Source: Xanthobacteraceae bacterium (GTDB lineage: Bacteria; Pseudomonadota; Alphaproteobacteria; Rhizobiales; Xanthobacteraceae). Taken from it: a DNA stretch of 5,268 nt. The stretch is from NCBI GenBank assembly GCA_030037185.1, contig JASHRR010000873.1, forward strand, positions 1 through 5,268. Reading direction: 5' to 3'. Below, piece by piece: positions 5,117 to 5,268 of this stretch. The position numbers and the translations under genes are program-made. The notes below the pieces were generated by a model. It was given only the letters and a program-made list of their open reading frames with translations. It did not search any database and was not told the origin of the DNA. Numbering within the stretch: position 1 is the stretch's first letter; the number at the start of each line of letters is the position of its first letter.

Positions 5117-5230
5117 ATGGAAGGCGGCTGACATTCTGCTCACCGACGTGATCAGGGCGAACGCTGATAGCAGGGTATACGACGTTGCCGAGGTAATGTT
5201 GACGAACCGCATATTCCGCGGTCATGACGT
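5117..5230 (+). pseudogene. CBS-domain protein, N-terminal part, frameshifted
   Basis: CBS domains are regulatory modules, usually in pairs, that bind adenosyl compounds and often respond to energy or redox state. Here ATG (5117-5119) is followed by one extra G. Skipping it gives KAADILLTDVIRANADSRVY and DVAEVMLTNRI, matching the start of typical small CBS proteins (MKAxDIMTxDVIxVxxDxxV, then a helix ending in NRI). A second extra base, T at about 5211-5212, must be skipped to recover SAV, the start of the next strand. After about 5225 the sequence no longer follows the family: the expected PVVDxxGxLVGIVSEGDL is absent in all frames I read. Only about 40 residues of one domain remain before the window edge, and the ribosome binding site is weak. 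Confidence 0.72.
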
Positions 5231-5268
5231 TACCAACCTTCCGACCGTGTTCCATCAGGTATTAGGTA

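Overview
The window looks like accessory DNA from an alphaproteobacterium of the Bradyrhizobium/Rhodopseudomonas type. The evidence is moderately GC-rich DNA, a DUF5335-like protein, a small 'LLAxETDPxKR...LAEEEAKL' protein, a tandem universal stress protein, CBS and PDZ genes of the kind that cluster in those genera, and 14-bp palindromes of the FNR/FixK type. No marker fixes the genus, so this is inference from family resemblance.

Layout. Positions 1-268 hold nothing I can name. Positions 269-815 are the N-terminal part of an IS200/IS605-type TnpB broken by several indels. Positions 951-1574 (minus) are an intact 207-residue flavodoxin-fold NAD(P)H oxidoreductase with a very good ribosome binding site and a FixK-like box about 50 bp upstream. 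Positions 2002-2162 (minus) are a 53-residue small-protein gene with offsetting frameshifts. Positions 2510-2851 (minus) are an intact DUF5335-like gene. Positions 2910-3177 (minus) carry two weak candidate small ORFs. Positions 3439-4178 (plus) are a tandem-domain universal stress protein pseudogene with one in-frame stop and three frameshifts. It runs directly, at about 4178/4179, into a headless MacB/LolD-type ABC ATPase pseudogene (4179 to about 4590). That fragment meets head-on, at about 4590, a tailless gene on the minus strand for a secreted single-PDZ protein (4857 down to about 4591). Positions 5117-5230 (plus) are the start of a CBS-domain protein with two single-base insertions, running toward the window edge.

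Biology. Most recognisable genes are of the stress or redox kind: Usp, CBS, PDZ, DUF5335 and a quinone-reductase-like flavoprotein. In alphaproteobacteria several such families belong to low-oxygen FNR/FixK regulons. The whole window contains exactly three matches to TTG(A/C)-N6-(T/G)CAA, against about 0.3 expected by chance. All three lie outside recognised coding sequence, near gene starts. The most economical reading is a former FixK/FNR-controlled stress-gene cluster, invaded by a transposon remnant and now decaying. Only two clearly intact recognisable genes remain.

I see no unknown defence or mobile system. The reportable novelty is the decayed regulon, its precise gene-to-gene junctions and its surviving genes.
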